From positions 1-64,000 of the forward strand of contig JABFRU010000023.1 of assembly GCA_013140985.1 (NCBI GenBank): a stretch of 64,000 nt of DNA, written 5' to 3'. The stretch's first letter is position 1. Each line of letters opens with the position of its first letter. Source of the stretch: Chitinophagaceae bacterium (GTDB taxonomy: Bacteria; Bacteroidota; Bacteroidia; Chitinophagales; Chitinophagaceae). Of the stretch, positions 35,942-44,841 are shown one piece after another. The notes under the pieces are model-generated. The model worked only from the letters and a program-made list of their open reading frames with translations. It ran no database searches and had not been told where the DNA came from. A program made the position numbers and the translations under genes.

Positions 35942-36948
35942 CCGGCTAAATAAGTTTCTAATTCTTCCATCATCAATTTGCTTCCAATAAACAATGGAGT
36001 ACGTTGATGCAACTCAGTTGGCTGTACATCCAAAATTCTTTCTCTGCCATTAGTGGCTTTACCTCCTGCTACTTCCATGATAAAAGCAAATGGATTGCAT
36101 TCATATAACAAACGAAGTTTTCCTTTTGGTTTATCGGTTGTTCCGGGATACATAAAGATGCCGCCCTTGATCAGGTTGCGGTGCACATCCGATACCATGC
36201 TTCCGATATAACGTTGGGTATAAGGACCGCCATCTCCTTTGGTTTTGTTCTGGCAAATATTGATATACTTTCTTACGTTCTCATTATACTGGAAAAAATT
36301 TCCATGATTGACAGAATATATCTTTCCTTTCTCGGGACATTTTATTTCAGGATGACTCAATGTCCATTCACCAATTGAAGGATCTAAAGTAAATCCATTC
36401 ACCCCCCTTCTTGTTGCATAGACAAGCATCGTTGATGAACCATATACCACATAACCGGCAGCCACTTGCTGATTACCCGGTTGTAAAAAATCTTCTTTGG
36501 TAACTACTGTCCCTATTTCAGTTACACGACGATAGACAGAAAAAATAGTTCCGATAGAAACATTCACATCAATATTACTGCTGCCATCCAAGGGATCGAA
36601 CATGCAGACATATTTTGATTTTACACTTTTAGCATCATCAAAAGCTACAAAATCATCCAACTCTTCACTCGCAATACCTGCACAGGCAATACCATGTCGC
36701 AATACCCCGGTGAACTGATCATTGGCATATACATCCAGCTTCTTTACTTCCTCACCCTGCACATTGATCGTACCGGCATCTCCTAATATATCAACCAGGC
36801 CGGCTTTCAATACTTCCACATTCACTCGTTTGGCAGCAAGGCCGATATTCCTTAAAAGATGTGATAACTCACCGGTAGCATTGGGGAAGTCACGGAGCTG
36901 CTGGATAGTGAATTCATCGAGTGTTTGAACTTTGCGGTTGACGTTCAT
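35938..36948 (-). CDS. fbp: Class 1 fructose-1,6-bisphosphatase
   Basis: 336 residues. The metal/phosphate site [21 protein letters not shown] and the C-terminal [28 protein letters not shown] and [10 protein letters not shown] are the class 1 FBPase signatures. It converts fructose 1,6-bisphosphate to fructose 6-phosphate in gluconeogenesis. Length is normal. A promoter-like TACTTTTG lies just upstream on the minus strand, divergent from the aspartate kinase gene. GNAT is the next gene in the same transcript. Confidence 0.96.
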   Translation of the reverse strand: MNVNRKVQTLDEFTIQQLRDFPNATGELSHLLRNIGLAAKRVNVEVLKAGLVDILGDAGTINVQGEEVKKLDVYANDQFTGVLRHGIACAGIASEELDDFVAFDDAKSVKSKYVCMFDPLDGSSNIDVNVSIGTIFSVYRRVTEIGTVVTKEDFLQPGNQQVAAGYVVYGSSTMLVYATRRGVNGFTLDPSIGEWTLSHPEIKCPEKGKIYSVNHGNFFQYNENVRKYINICQNKTKGDGGPYTQRYIGSMVSDVHRNLIKGGIFMYPGTTDKPKGKLRLLYECNPFAFIMEVAGGKATNGRERILDVQPTELHQRTPLFIGSKLMMEELETYLAG

Positions 36949-36968
36949 GTTGGCAGATTTGTGAGAGA

Positions 36969-36976
36969 CAAAAGTA
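36969..36976 (-). promoter_or_regulatory. -7 promoter element (TACTTTTG, minus strand) for fbp
   Basis: On the minus strand TACTTTTG fits TAnnTTTG and lies about 20 bases before the fbp ATG (36948). The -33 region would fall in the left arm of the adjacent inverted repeat; no exact TTTG is present there. Confidence 0.45.
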
Positions 36977-36982
36977 AGCGTT

Positions 36983-37097
36983 TACAGGTTAGTTGAAAAG
37001 TTGGCAAGTTAACAGGGTGACATGGCATCAGCATCATATTTTTAGCGACATTTGCCAACTTATCACCCTGTCAACATACAAACCTGTCAACTTTTCA
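36983..37097. repeat. Degenerate short-word inverted repeat between fbp and aspartate kinase
   Basis: The left arm (36983-37022) has ACAGGTTAGTTG, AAGTTGGCAAG and AACAGGGTGAC; the right arm (37051-37097) has the complements TTTGCCAACTT, CACCCTGTCAAC and ACCTGTCAACTTTTCAA. The arms span ~115 bases and end immediately before the aspartate kinase ATG. Because they leave a frame open, the apparent ORF starts 35 codons too early. Confidence 0.65.
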
Positions 37098-38378
37098 ATG
37101 AAAGTCTTCAAATTCGGCGGCGCTTCTGTCAATAGTGTGGATAGAATAAAGAATGTGGCGGAGATCATGCGCCGGTTTCCCAATGAAAAGATATTGGTTG
37201 CGATATCTGCCATGGGCAAGACCACCAATGCCCTCGAAAAAGTGGTGGATGCTTTTTATGCCGGCAAAAAAGATGAGGCGTTGCAACTGTTTGAACAGGT
37301 AAAACAACAGCATCTTACTACAGCAAAGTATTTGCTTGTTACAAACTATTTGTCCTGCGAAGAACAATTAAAGAATTTTTTCACTGAAGTGGAATGGCTG
37401 TTACACGATAAACCTGTAAGGGATTATGATTATTACTACGACCAGGTAGTTTCTGTCGGTGAATTATTATCAACAGCAATTCTCAGCTCTTACTTGAATG
37501 AAACCGGCATCCATAACAAATGGATAGATGTGCGGGATGTATTCAGAACGGATGATGATTTCAGGGATGCGAATATTGATATGGAGTTTACGAGTTCAAA
37601 AGTTCAAAGTTCAATAGTTCCTTTGCTCGAAGAGACTGATATAGTGCTGACACAAGGTTTTATCGGCGCTACCGATGAAAATGAAAGTACAACCCTCGGA
37701 AGAGAAGGCAGCGATTATTCAGCTGCTGTTTTTGCCAATATGCTTGATGCAGAAAGCCTGGCGATCTGGAAAGATGTAGAAGCTGTGATGAATGCCGATC
37801 CCAAACAATTCCCGGATGCCATTTCTATCGGCGAATTGAATTATAATGAAGTAATCGAAATGGCTTATTACGGCGCACAGGTCATTCATCCCAAAACCAT
37901 CAAGCCATTGCAGAATAAAAATATCCCCTTGTATGTAAAATGTTTTTTAGATCCTTCCTTGCCGGGAACGACCATTCATAATAAACCTGTTCATCATCTT
38001 CCTCCCATTATTGTATTAAAAGAAAAACAGGTGATGCTTGAAATGAGTTCTACCGATTTTTCTTTTATCGGTGAACAACATGTCGGTCATTTGTATAACC
38101 TCTTTGAAAAATTGCATCTAAAACCCAACATGACACAGAACGGCGCTATCAGTTTTGTCTGTGTGCTGAATGACTGGCCTGAAAAGATCGAGAAACTGGC
38201 AGCAGAAGCTTCTGCATTTTTAGATGTACAGGTAATTAAAGACCTTTCTTTGCTTACGATCCGGCATTTTACCAGAGAGATATTTGAAAAACTCACTAAA
38301 AACAAAACCATCCTGCTTCGCCAGCAAACACCCGAAACAATTCAGATGTTGATGACTGAAACCAGGATGGCTCCGTAA
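37098..38378 (+). CDS. Monofunctional aspartate kinase
   Basis: From the ATG at 37098 the product has 426 residues starting MKVFKFGGASV, the canonical aspartokinase N-terminus. The 35 codons open upstream are translated repeat DNA. Kinase-domain signatures include VLTQGFIGATDENESTTLGREGSDYSAAVFA; a degenerate ACT-like C-terminal region (about 310-426) follows. It phosphorylates aspartate, the first step to lysine, threonine and methionine. A short-word tandem repeat is inserted in frame at about residues 166-175 (SSKVQSSI), a stretch that precedes the conserved VLTQGFIG strand. Divergent from fbp. Confidence 0.94.
   Translation: MKVFKFGGASVNSVDRIKNVAEIMRRFPNEKILVAISAMGKTTNALEKVVDAFYAGKKDEALQLFEQVKQQHLTTAKYLLVTNYLSCEEQLKNFFTEVEWLLHDKPVRDYDYYYDQVVSVGELLSTAILSSYLNETGIHNKWIDVRDVFRTDDDFRDANIDMEFTSSKVQSSIVPLLEETDIVLTQGFIGATDENESTTLGREGSDYSAAVFANMLDAESLAIWKDVEAVMNADPKQFPDAISIGELNYNEVIEMAYYGAQVIHPKTIKPLQNKNIPLYVKCFLDPSLPGTTIHNKPVHHLPPIIVLKEKQVMLEMSSTDFSFIGEQHVGHLYNLFEKLHLKPNMTQNGAISFVCVLNDWPEKIEKLAAEASAFLDVQVIKDLSLLTIRHFTREIFEKLTKNKTILLRQQTPETIQMLMTETRMAP
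37592..37620 (+). repeat. In-frame short-word tandem repeat (AGTTCAA type) inside aspartate kinase
   Basis: Four near-copies of the word (A)AGTTCAA/TAGTTC occupy 37592-37620 and encode SSKVQSSIV. The reading frame and flanking kinase motifs are intact. Confidence 0.6.
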
Positions 38379-38395
38379 AAATTTATCTACAGCTA

Positions 38396-39049
38396 TTATC
38401 TTTCCCCTGCTATTGGACCTTCTCCTGTTCCGCTTGGGCAACCTACTCCAACAAAATTGAATATGCAACAACCGGTTCTGCTACCTGATTTATAATAACC
38501 CGGAACATAGCCAGTTTGATAATTCTGATTCAAGACTAATTTATAGTAAGTAGGATTTGTTCCTGAAGTACCATAATCAAATTTCAATACAGGAGTGGTC
38601 ATACAGGTCTGGCTGGGGTCCACCTGGTAAGATGGAGTAAAAGATGTCCAGTTTACCCCGTCGGTGCTATAAGCAGCGCCAACAACACTTGCCCAGGCAA
38701 AGCATGAACCAAACTGCATTCCCCAATGACTGAGATTTTGGACAGTTCCATTATTTCCATTACCCGGATTTGGATTCTGAACAGACCATACCCATTCCCA
38801 ATTACTTCCGACAGGCGTTATATCTTCCAGTGCAATTATATAAGTATTACAGGCTGAAACTTCAGCGATCCTGCCCGTACCGGAGGATTCCCCTGGTTGA
38901 TTATTATTACCGGGAGCGATCGGCGAACTGGTTATTTGCGATGACGAAGACTTAACATCTTTCATATCATCGGCTGTACATGCAGCTAAAGCAACCACCA
39001 ACAATAGCACAGTGAATAAACTAATGGAGAGTAGGCGTAGTGTTTTCAT
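38396..39049 (-). CDS. Hypothetical lipoprotein, 217 aa
   Basis: The ATG at 39049 gives a lipoprotein signal (hydrophobic segment, then ALAACTADD; lipid on Cys). The longer open frame starts inside the terminator hairpin of the upstream gene. After a Ser/Pro/Asn-rich linker (about 30-60) a globular region of about 155 residues has Trp/Tyr-rich beta features (GSNWEWVWSVQNPNP) and four or more cysteines (SACNTY, GSCFAW, QTCMT, TGCCIF). No family recognised. Probably anchored on the outside of the outer membrane. Confidence 0.65.
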   Translation of the reverse strand: MKTLRLLSISLFTVLLLVVALAACTADDMKDVKSSSSQITSSPIAPGNNNQPGESSGTGRIAEVSACNTYIIALEDITPVGSNWEWVWSVQNPNPGNGNNGTVQNLSHWGMQFGSCFAWASVVGAAYSTDGVNWTSFTPSYQVDPSQTCMTTPVLKFDYGTSGTNPTYYKLVLNQNYQTGYVPGYYKSGSRTGCCIFNFVGVGCPSGTGEGPIAGER

Positions 39050-39069
39050 GAGTTTGGATTTTAGTTTTA

Positions 39070-39101
39070 AAAAAAACCCGGTCGGGTCAATTGGCCGGGT
39101 A
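39070..39101 (-). terminator. Intrinsic terminator after the L,D-transpeptidase gene, or attenuator of the lipoprotein gene
   Basis: On the minus strand ACCCGG (39100-39095) pairs with CCGGGT (39081-39076) around a 13-base loop, and the stem is followed by a run of T (opposite 39070-39075 and beyond). This is a textbook rho-independent terminator shape. It ends about 20 bases before the lipoprotein ATG, so it either ends the upstream L,D-transpeptidase transcript or controls the lipoprotein by attenuation. Confidence 0.7.
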
Positions 39102-39178
39102 TCAGCCAAAATAATAAAAAGAAAACGATAAATAAAAGCGTAAGGTAGATTTTCAGGTAAAGCTGAAATAATACGAAG

Positions 39179-40369
39179 TTATTTCGCTTCCACAGTGATG
39201 GTTTGTACTAATTTTTTTGCAACAGGTTTATCATGAAGAATGGCAGGCTGCCATGTTCCCATATTTTCCATCCGGGCTATCAGCTCATCATTGAAGAAAT
39301 CTTCATCATCCTTGATACCCTTCAATAATTTGAAATTAACGGGTACCCCATCTTTATCAACGATGAACTCAATTTGTATATGAGCTTTGGTCACTCCTTT
39401 TGGAAGATAAGCCACCATATCATGACTCAATTGGTCAAGATATTTTGTAAATGCCTCATTACCACCCGGGAATTTTGGCCATTGATGTACTGCATCGGCA
39501 ATCGTCCCAACATTTCTCGTTTTGTGAATCATCGGCGGTTTCTTCATTTTCTTTTCTTCTGCTACCGGTTCTGATTTTTTATTAGCTGGAACATCATTGA
39601 TAATATATTCTCCTTTACCTCCTATCATTACAACAGGCAGTTGCTTATATTTTTCAAAATAATCATACGCATCTTCCAGCCTGTCGGCAAATTTCTTTAA
39701 TGAAGGATCATCCTTGGTCAAGGTCTCCAGATACTTCACACTTTTCTCTTTATTAAACCGAACAGGGAAAATATGAACCGGGATGAAATCCTGTCCCTGG
39801 TCTTTGGCATATGCCGCCAAAATATATAGTTCATCTATCTGCTGATCGGTAATAGGGATACAACCTACCGTAACACAGCTGCCATGAATGAATATTTCGC
39901 TGCCCGGTCTGAGCGAATCACTTAATACCCGGTCTGACAAATTGGGATAATTAATACCCAGTGATAAATAGTAATTGCTGCGGGGGTTGAATTCACTGAT
40001 ATAATAAAAACCTTCCGGCACCTGGTAATCGCCTTCCATTCTTTTGGGACCAAGTGTCCCGGCCAATGCACATACTTTATATGTTTTAAAAAGTTGAAAC
40101 GAAGCGCCGATCTCATTCTTTACCCATACTTCCAGCTGGCTGTCATATTTGAATGAACGGATGTAAATATATTTTGCCGGCCATTGCAATTTTTTCTCAG
40201 CAAATTGCTTCTGCAGTGTATCCACTTTGCGTTGCAAAGCCTCGCTGGGTCGTGGAAATGTTTTTTGATAATCAATAAATGAAAAGGAATTGCCGCCCCT
40301 TGACGGAGGCTGAGCCTGCAGCAGCATAAAATTCAGCAACAAAAAAAATAACAGAACCAGGTTTTTCAT
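39179..40369 (-). CDS. L,D-transpeptidase (YkuD) fused to a TonB C-terminal domain
   Basis: 396 residues with a signal peptide (1-20, ending LQAQ). The first domain (about 60-210) has the YkuD catalytic site H162-GSCVTVG-C170-IP, with Cys170 as nucleophile; it would cross-link or modify peptidoglycan. The C-terminal ~110 residues (WPKFPGGNEAFTKYL, ITVEAK end, and IQIEFIVDKDGVPVNFKLLKG in between) match TonB C-terminal domains found in many Bacteroidota fusion proteins. The two are joined by a Lys-rich linker (EEKKMKKPP). A periplasmic enzyme; the TonB domain probably mediates binding to an outer-membrane or cell-wall partner. Followed by a terminator. Confidence 0.85.
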   Translation of the reverse strand: MKNLVLLFFLLLNFMLLQAQPPSRGGNSFSFIDYQKTFPRPSEALQRKVDTLQKQFAEKKLQWPAKYIYIRSFKYDSQLEVWVKNEIGASFQLFKTYKVCALAGTLGPKRMEGDYQVPEGFYYISEFNPRSNYYLSLGINYPNLSDRVLSDSLRPGSEIFIHGSCVTVGCIPITDQQIDELYILAAYAKDQGQDFIPVHIFPVRFNKEKSVKYLETLTKDDPSLKKFADRLEDAYDYFEKYKQLPVVMIGGKGEYIINDVPANKKSEPVAEEKKMKKPPMIHKTRNVGTIADAVHQWPKFPGGNEAFTKYLDQLSHDMVAYLPKGVTKAHIQIEFIVDKDGVPVNFKLLKGIKDDEDFFNDELIARMENMGTWQPAILHDKPVAKKLVQTITVEAK

Positions 40370-40504
40370 GCTTGACTATTATCGTTTAACGGCAGGTAGC
40401 GGATAATTATTTCAAAACGTTGATAACTATTGATAAAGATAGGAAATGATGAAGAAACTACCAGTGAATAGATATAAACGCCGTGTTAATAATACTCTCA
40501 CACT

Positions 40505-40535
40505 TTCTCATTCCTGATTCCTGATTTCTTATTCC
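40505..40535. repeat. Short-word array (ATTCCTG type) between hppD and L,D-transpeptidase genes
   Basis: Tandem words CATTCCTG, ATTCCTG and TTATTCC occupy about 40505-40535, just after the hppD stop. The words are similar to the right arm of the array after ccmF (12507-12544). No strong opposite arm was seen here. Confidence 0.45.
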
Positions 40536-40538
40536 TTT

Positions 40539-41672
40539 TTACAAATTCCCTCTTGCTTCCTGTTCTTTCTCGATCGCCTCAAATAAGGCCTTAAAATTTC
40601 CCTTACCAAAGCTCTTGGCGCCTTTGCGTTGTATGATCTCGAAAAATAAAGTAGGCCGATCTTCTACCGGCTTGGTAAATAATTGAAGCAAATATCCTTC
40701 CTCGTCCCTGTCAACGAGGATGCCCAGTTCTCTCAAAGGTCCGAGGTCTTCATCAATATGCCCTACTCTGTCGAGCAGGTCATCATAATAAGAAGTTGGC
40801 ACTTTCAAAAACTCAACTCCACGGTTCCTCAATTCTGTCACGGTGCGAACAATGTCATTAGTAGCCATTGCCACATGCTGGCAACCTTCCCCATCATAAA
40901 AATCAAGATATTCCTCTACCTGGCTTTTCTTCTTTCCTTCTGCAGGTTCATTAATCGGGAATTTTACAAACCCATTTCCATTGCTCATCACTTTACTCAT
41001 CAAAGCAGAATATTCTGTAGAAATATCGTTATCATCAAAAGAAAGGATATTGCGGAAGCCCATTACATCTTCATAAAATTTTACCCAGGGGTTCATCTGA
41101 TTCCAGCCAACATTGCCAACACAATGGTCAACGTATAATAAACCTGTTTCAGCGGGTTTGTAATAAGGATTATTCCAGGGCCTGTAACCCGGAAGAAAAG
41201 CGCCTGAATAATTTTTTCTTTCAATAAAGACATGCACCGTGTCACCATAAGTATGAATGCCGCTTACAACTACTTCACCATCATTATCTTTTTTACGTTC
41301 GGGTTTCATATAAGACCTGGCGCCCCGTTTAGTAGTTTCTTCCCATGCACTGGTCGCATCATCTACCCGTAGTGCCAGCACCTTTACCCCATCACCATGT
41401 TTATAAATATGGTCGGCCATTTCATTATTGGCACGGATCGGCGTTGTTAATACCAATGTCAGTTTATTTTGGCGAACGGCATAACTGGCCCTGTCTCTCA
41501 AACCTGTTTCCGGTCCGGCATAAGCCAGTGCCTGGAAACCGAAGGCACTCATATAATAATGTGCGGCCTGTTTTGCATTGCCGACGTAAAACTCAACATA
41601 GTCGGTTCCCTGCAAAGGAAGAAAATCAGTTTGTGTCGTTTTTAATTTATCAGTAAGTGTTGTTGTGTTCAT
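40539..41672 (-). CDS. hppD: 4-hydroxyphenylpyruvate dioxygenase
   Basis: 377 residues from the ATG at 41672 (an ATG 13 codons earlier is open but starts in an A/T-rich leader). The double glyoxalase-like fold has the iron ligands of the family: His in VDHCVGNV, His in CQHVAMAT and Glu in TLFFEIIQR. It converts 4-hydroxyphenylpyruvate to homogentisate in tyrosine degradation, using Fe(II) and O2. Homogentisate dioxygenase and the following genes are not adjacent. Cytoplasmic. Confidence 0.95.
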   Translation of the reverse strand: MNTTTLTDKLKTTQTDFLPLQGTDYVEFYVGNAKQAAHYYMSAFGFQALAYAGPETGLRDRASYAVRQNKLTLVLTTPIRANNEMADHIYKHGDGVKVLALRVDDATSAWEETTKRGARSYMKPERKKDNDGEVVVSGIHTYGDTVHVFIERKNYSGAFLPGYRPWNNPYYKPAETGLLYVDHCVGNVGWNQMNPWVKFYEDVMGFRNILSFDDNDISTEYSALMSKVMSNGNGFVKFPINEPAEGKKKSQVEEYLDFYDGEGCQHVAMATNDIVRTVTELRNRGVEFLKVPTSYYDDLLDRVGHIDEDLGPLRELGILVDRDEEGYLLQLFTKPVEDRPTLFFEIIQRKGAKSFGKGNFKALFEAIEKEQEARGNL

Positions 41673-41827
41673 GATTTTGAAATTTTTAAAAAAATAATAT
41701 CCTATGGCCAATTTTTCAAAATCCGCTATCCATCGCCAGTGTTTCCATCAACAGGTTGAAATGGTTGCGATGATCGGCAAAGAGTTTATGAGGATAGTCA
41801 GGCAGCATTTCACAAAATTATAAAAAA

Positions 41828-44731
41828 TCAGCAGGGAATCCTTATCTGAATTTCGCAGCCATTTCCGGGACTGCTGATGATATCCAGTTCCCCGTTAAAA
41901 GATTCTACCCGGTTGATCATATTAGAAAGACCTATACCCTTTCTCTTTTGATCGGGCACAAATCCCTTGCCGTTATCTGCTATCGAAAGATGAATTCCAT
42001 CGGCATTTTCATGCAATGCAATTGAAACAACCGAAGCCTCTGCATGTTTTACTATATTATTGACCTGCTCCTGTACAATCCGGTAGATATTCAGCTTCAG
42101 GTCATCCTCGACTTGTTTATCTTTTATCACATAAACAAACTTTACAGCCACATCGCTGGTCTCCTCCAATTTATCTACCAATGCCTGTATCAATTCTTCC
42201 AGGTCTATTTTTTTCAACGGTGTTACCTGGCTTTTGCTTAACGAACGGATCTCTTCTATGGCATTATCCAATAACTGCGATGACTCCCTGATTGTTTCTG
42301 CCATTTCCTCCTCCTCTTTTCCTCTCGCCATACCAAGATAAAGTTTTATACTCGCCAATATCTGGTTGACATTATCATGTAATTCCTGCCCGATCTTATT
42401 CCTTTCTCTTTCCTGCGCATTTAAGATAGCCCTTGCAACAGTTTTCTGCTCCTGCACTTTTCTATTCAATATCTCCTGCTGCATCTTCTTATTCATTTCA
42501 GTTTCGTAGCGGCGGAATAAATAGGTTCTCAGCATTTCTGCCATCATATTGATCATATTCCTTTCTTCGACCGAGAAGGCATCTTCTTTTTCCTGCGGAC
42601 GTTTTTCTAAATAGACCACTTCGACCATACCTTGTTCGCCTTCCGGACCTTTAAACTTTGCAGCCTGTGAATGTACCACAGCCCCATAATTCTTCGTTTT
42701 GTATTCGGTATCTCCTATTACAATCCTTGCAGCCGTTACACTGGTATATTGCCATCCCTGTGGTAGTATTGACACCGCATTTTCCAATACAGTACTGATC
42801 GCTTTTTTTTCATTTTGCAATACCTGGCCCAACTGGTACAAAGCACTTAGCTCTTTTACTCTTTCTCTTAACAGCATTCGTACATGCTCATTTTCCCTCT
42901 CTGTTTTACGACGTTCGGTTATATCAAGCAATGTTCCGATTACCGCAGGCTTACCCTTGTATTGTATCCTGCTACCGAAAACCTCCACTTCAATTACTTC
43001 CCCGCTTTTTTTCAAACATCGTAACTCATAATGAACACTGTCCGTTTCGCCTGAAAACCTCTTCCGGACGTTTTCATTAAATCTTTCTTTATCATCCGGG
43101 TGAACAAGCATCTCTGTCAAAAAAGAATTGATCATTTCGCTTTGTTCATAGCCGAATATTTCTGCAAAGCGGGGGTTCACATAAGCAATCCTATCACCTA
43201 ATAGAATATACACGCCTACCAGTGATTTCTCTACAAGGTTCCTGAATTTTGATTCGGCTTCTGTCAATTCAAGTTCTGCTGTTTTCCGTTCAGTAATATC
43301 CTTTGTGAGTATGTAAGCTCCTATCACTTTTCCCCAATCATCGTAAACAGGTGTATAGGTAACCATCACCCAGGTGGGCAGGTCAGATTGTACATGCTGA
43401 AGTTCATACTCCACTTTAGTTCCTGAAAAAACTCTTTCAAGGCTTTCCCTGATCGGTTCGTTTGTATCAGCAGGTATTACATCCATTAAATTAGTTCCTA
43501 TGGTCACCGGTTTGCCCCATGCCCTTCGAAGGTTTTTTTCTGCGGCTTCATTGATCAATAATATCCTGTAATCTTTTTTCTGAAGCACATAAAAATTGTC
43601 AGACGTACTCGCTAATACATAGCGAAGGTTCTTTTCCGAGATAGCCAATTTATTTTCAGCTTCCCTCCGGTCGGTAATATCTCTTATGATAGCCCACATG
43701 GCTTCAGGGTTGCCTTCCTTGTCTTCTAACAAAAAAGTCCGAAGTTCAACAGGGAATATTCTACCGCTTTTATGGATATATTCTTTCTGATAAACCGGCG
43801 AGAACTTATTGGGCAGTATCTGTGTTTTAACCATATCCTCCTCTATTGCATGCCATTTGGAAGGGATAATATCCTTGTATTTTTTCTGCTTTAGTTCTTC
43901 ATCAGTATAACCAAGCATTTCTTTAAAAGAAGGATTGTATTCAAGTAATTGTCCGTCCATACTTATTATTGAATAAGCATCGGTCATGCTTGCATAAAGG
44001 CGTTTGTATTTCTCCTCTTTCTCTCTTATCAGTGCAGCCTTTTCGGCCACCTGTCTTTCCAGCTCTGTATTGAATTGTTTAAGCCGGCTCTCTGTTTTCC
44101 TTCTTCTTTTTATATCCCTGTAAATAAATATAAAACTGACAAAAAGTATGAGGATCAAAATGCCTGCCATGACCTTTACAAAGTCAAAAGTGCGGCGGGT
44201 CAGGTTGATAGTATTGTTATAGGAAGCGCTCAGCGTTTTGCGACCAGCGTCTTCAAGTTTATCGGCAATGGTTTTAAACTCTGTTATTATTTCTTTTCCT
44301 GAATTGCTATGCCAGGTATTGCCTGGTAAATTGTTTTTTTTTGCATTGCCCGGGCGAAGCAGGTACTCAGCAAATGCTGTCATGTTATGCAAAAGGCTGG
44401 CAAGCCTGTGATAGTCGGCCCTGTTCCCGGAATGCGAAGTGCCCAATTGCATCATCAGGGCAGAGTCGTTTTTTATTTTCAGTAGTGCTTCGTTATAAGC
44501 GTCGGTATAATTTCCTTTGTTGAAGATAACTATAGTACCCAGCTGAGACTCAAACTCTGTAAGATCAAGAAAAACAGGTTGAATTTTTTGCAGCACCTCC
44601 CTTGTCTTGCTTATTGTTGCAAGCTCTTTTTCCTGCGATCTGACAGTAGAAAATGTATAATAGATGATAAGAACTACTGCAATAACAATAGCAGTGTACC
44701 CGATGAACAGGTTACGAAGAGAATGATTCAT
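41828..44731 (-). CDS. Membrane sensor histidine kinase with multiple PAS domains
   Basis: 967 residues from the ATG at 44731. Two membrane helices (about 7-24 and 180-203) enclose an extracytoplasmic helical sensor domain. Three PAS/PAC units follow (about 240-365, 370-490 and 495-610; DITDRRE, DITERK, DITERRK are the PAC ends), then a GAF-like region (about 625-755), and finally a HisKA_3-type dimerisation domain with H785 in GQELHDNVNQIL and a HATPase (NIVKHAEAS, NGKGF, GIGLSNM). HisKA_3 kinases work with NarL/LuxR-type regulators, but none is encoded next to it. The signal is unknown. Confidence 0.92.
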   Translation of the reverse strand: MNHSLRNLFIGYTAIVIAVVLIIYYTFSTVRSQEKELATISKTREVLQKIQPVFLDLTEFESQLGTIVIFNKGNYTDAYNEALLKIKNDSALMMQLGTSHSGNRADYHRLASLLHNMTAFAEYLLRPGNAKKNNLPGNTWHSNSGKEIITEFKTIADKLEDAGRKTLSASYNNTINLTRRTFDFVKVMAGILILILFVSFIFIYRDIKRRRKTESRLKQFNTELERQVAEKAALIREKEEKYKRLYASMTDAYSIISMDGQLLEYNPSFKEMLGYTDEELKQKKYKDIIPSKWHAIEEDMVKTQILPNKFSPVYQKEYIHKSGRIFPVELRTFLLEDKEGNPEAMWAIIRDITDRREAENKLAISEKNLRYVLASTSDNFYVLQKKDYRILLINEAAEKNLRRAWGKPVTIGTNLMDVIPADTNEPIRESLERVFSGTKVEYELQHVQSDLPTWVMVTYTPVYDDWGKVIGAYILTKDITERKTAELELTEAESKFRNLVEKSLVGVYILLGDRIAYVNPRFAEIFGYEQSEMINSFLTEMLVHPDDKERFNENVRKRFSGETDSVHYELRCLKKSGEVIEVEVFGSRIQYKGKPAVIGTLLDITERRKTERENEHVRMLLRERVKELSALYQLGQVLQNEKKAISTVLENAVSILPQGWQYTSVTAARIVIGDTEYKTKNYGAVVHSQAAKFKGPEGEQGMVEVVYLEKRPQEKEDAFSVEERNMINMMAEMLRTYLFRRYETEMNKKMQQEILNRKVQEQKTVARAILNAQERERNKIGQELHDNVNQILASIKLYLGMARGKEEEEMAETIRESSQLLDNAIEEIRSLSKSQVTPLKKIDLEELIQALVDKLEETSDVAVKFVYVIKDKQVEDDLKLNIYRIVQEQVNNIVKHAEASVVSIALHENADGIHLSIADNGKGFVPDQKRKGIGLSNMINRVESFNGELDIISSPGNGCEIQIRIPC

Positions 44732-44828
44732 AGTTGGCTTGTAAAACAATACAATTTAAATCAATTATTCATAGCCATCAATAATCGCCGGAGTTTTACC
44801 CATACATTTATCCGAAAAGCCTGTGCCC

Positions 44829-44836
44829 TATCTTTG
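44829..44836 (+). promoter_or_regulatory. -7 promoter element (TATCTTTG) directly before purK
   Basis: TATCTTTG fits TAnnTTTG. A TTTA at 44807-44810 lies 18 bases upstream as a weak -33 box. The -7 element ends five bases before the purK ATG, so the transcript is predicted to be leaderless or nearly so. Confidence 0.6.
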
Positions 44837-44841
44837 CGGCA

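Noticed and set aside
39061-39110. Riboswitch in the lipoprotein leader
   Set aside because: Only one simple terminator stem is visible and no conserved aptamer sequence was recognised.
41718-41815. 31-codon minus-strand open frame between hppD and the PAS kinase
   Set aside because: It begins with an ATG (41809 region) and has a plausible composition, but no homologue is recalled and no promoter is visible; evidence is too weak to call a gene.
40539-44731. Functional link between hppD and the PAS kinase
   Set aside because: They have separate upstream regions and a 155-base gap; nothing in the sequence links the sensor to tyrosine catabolism.
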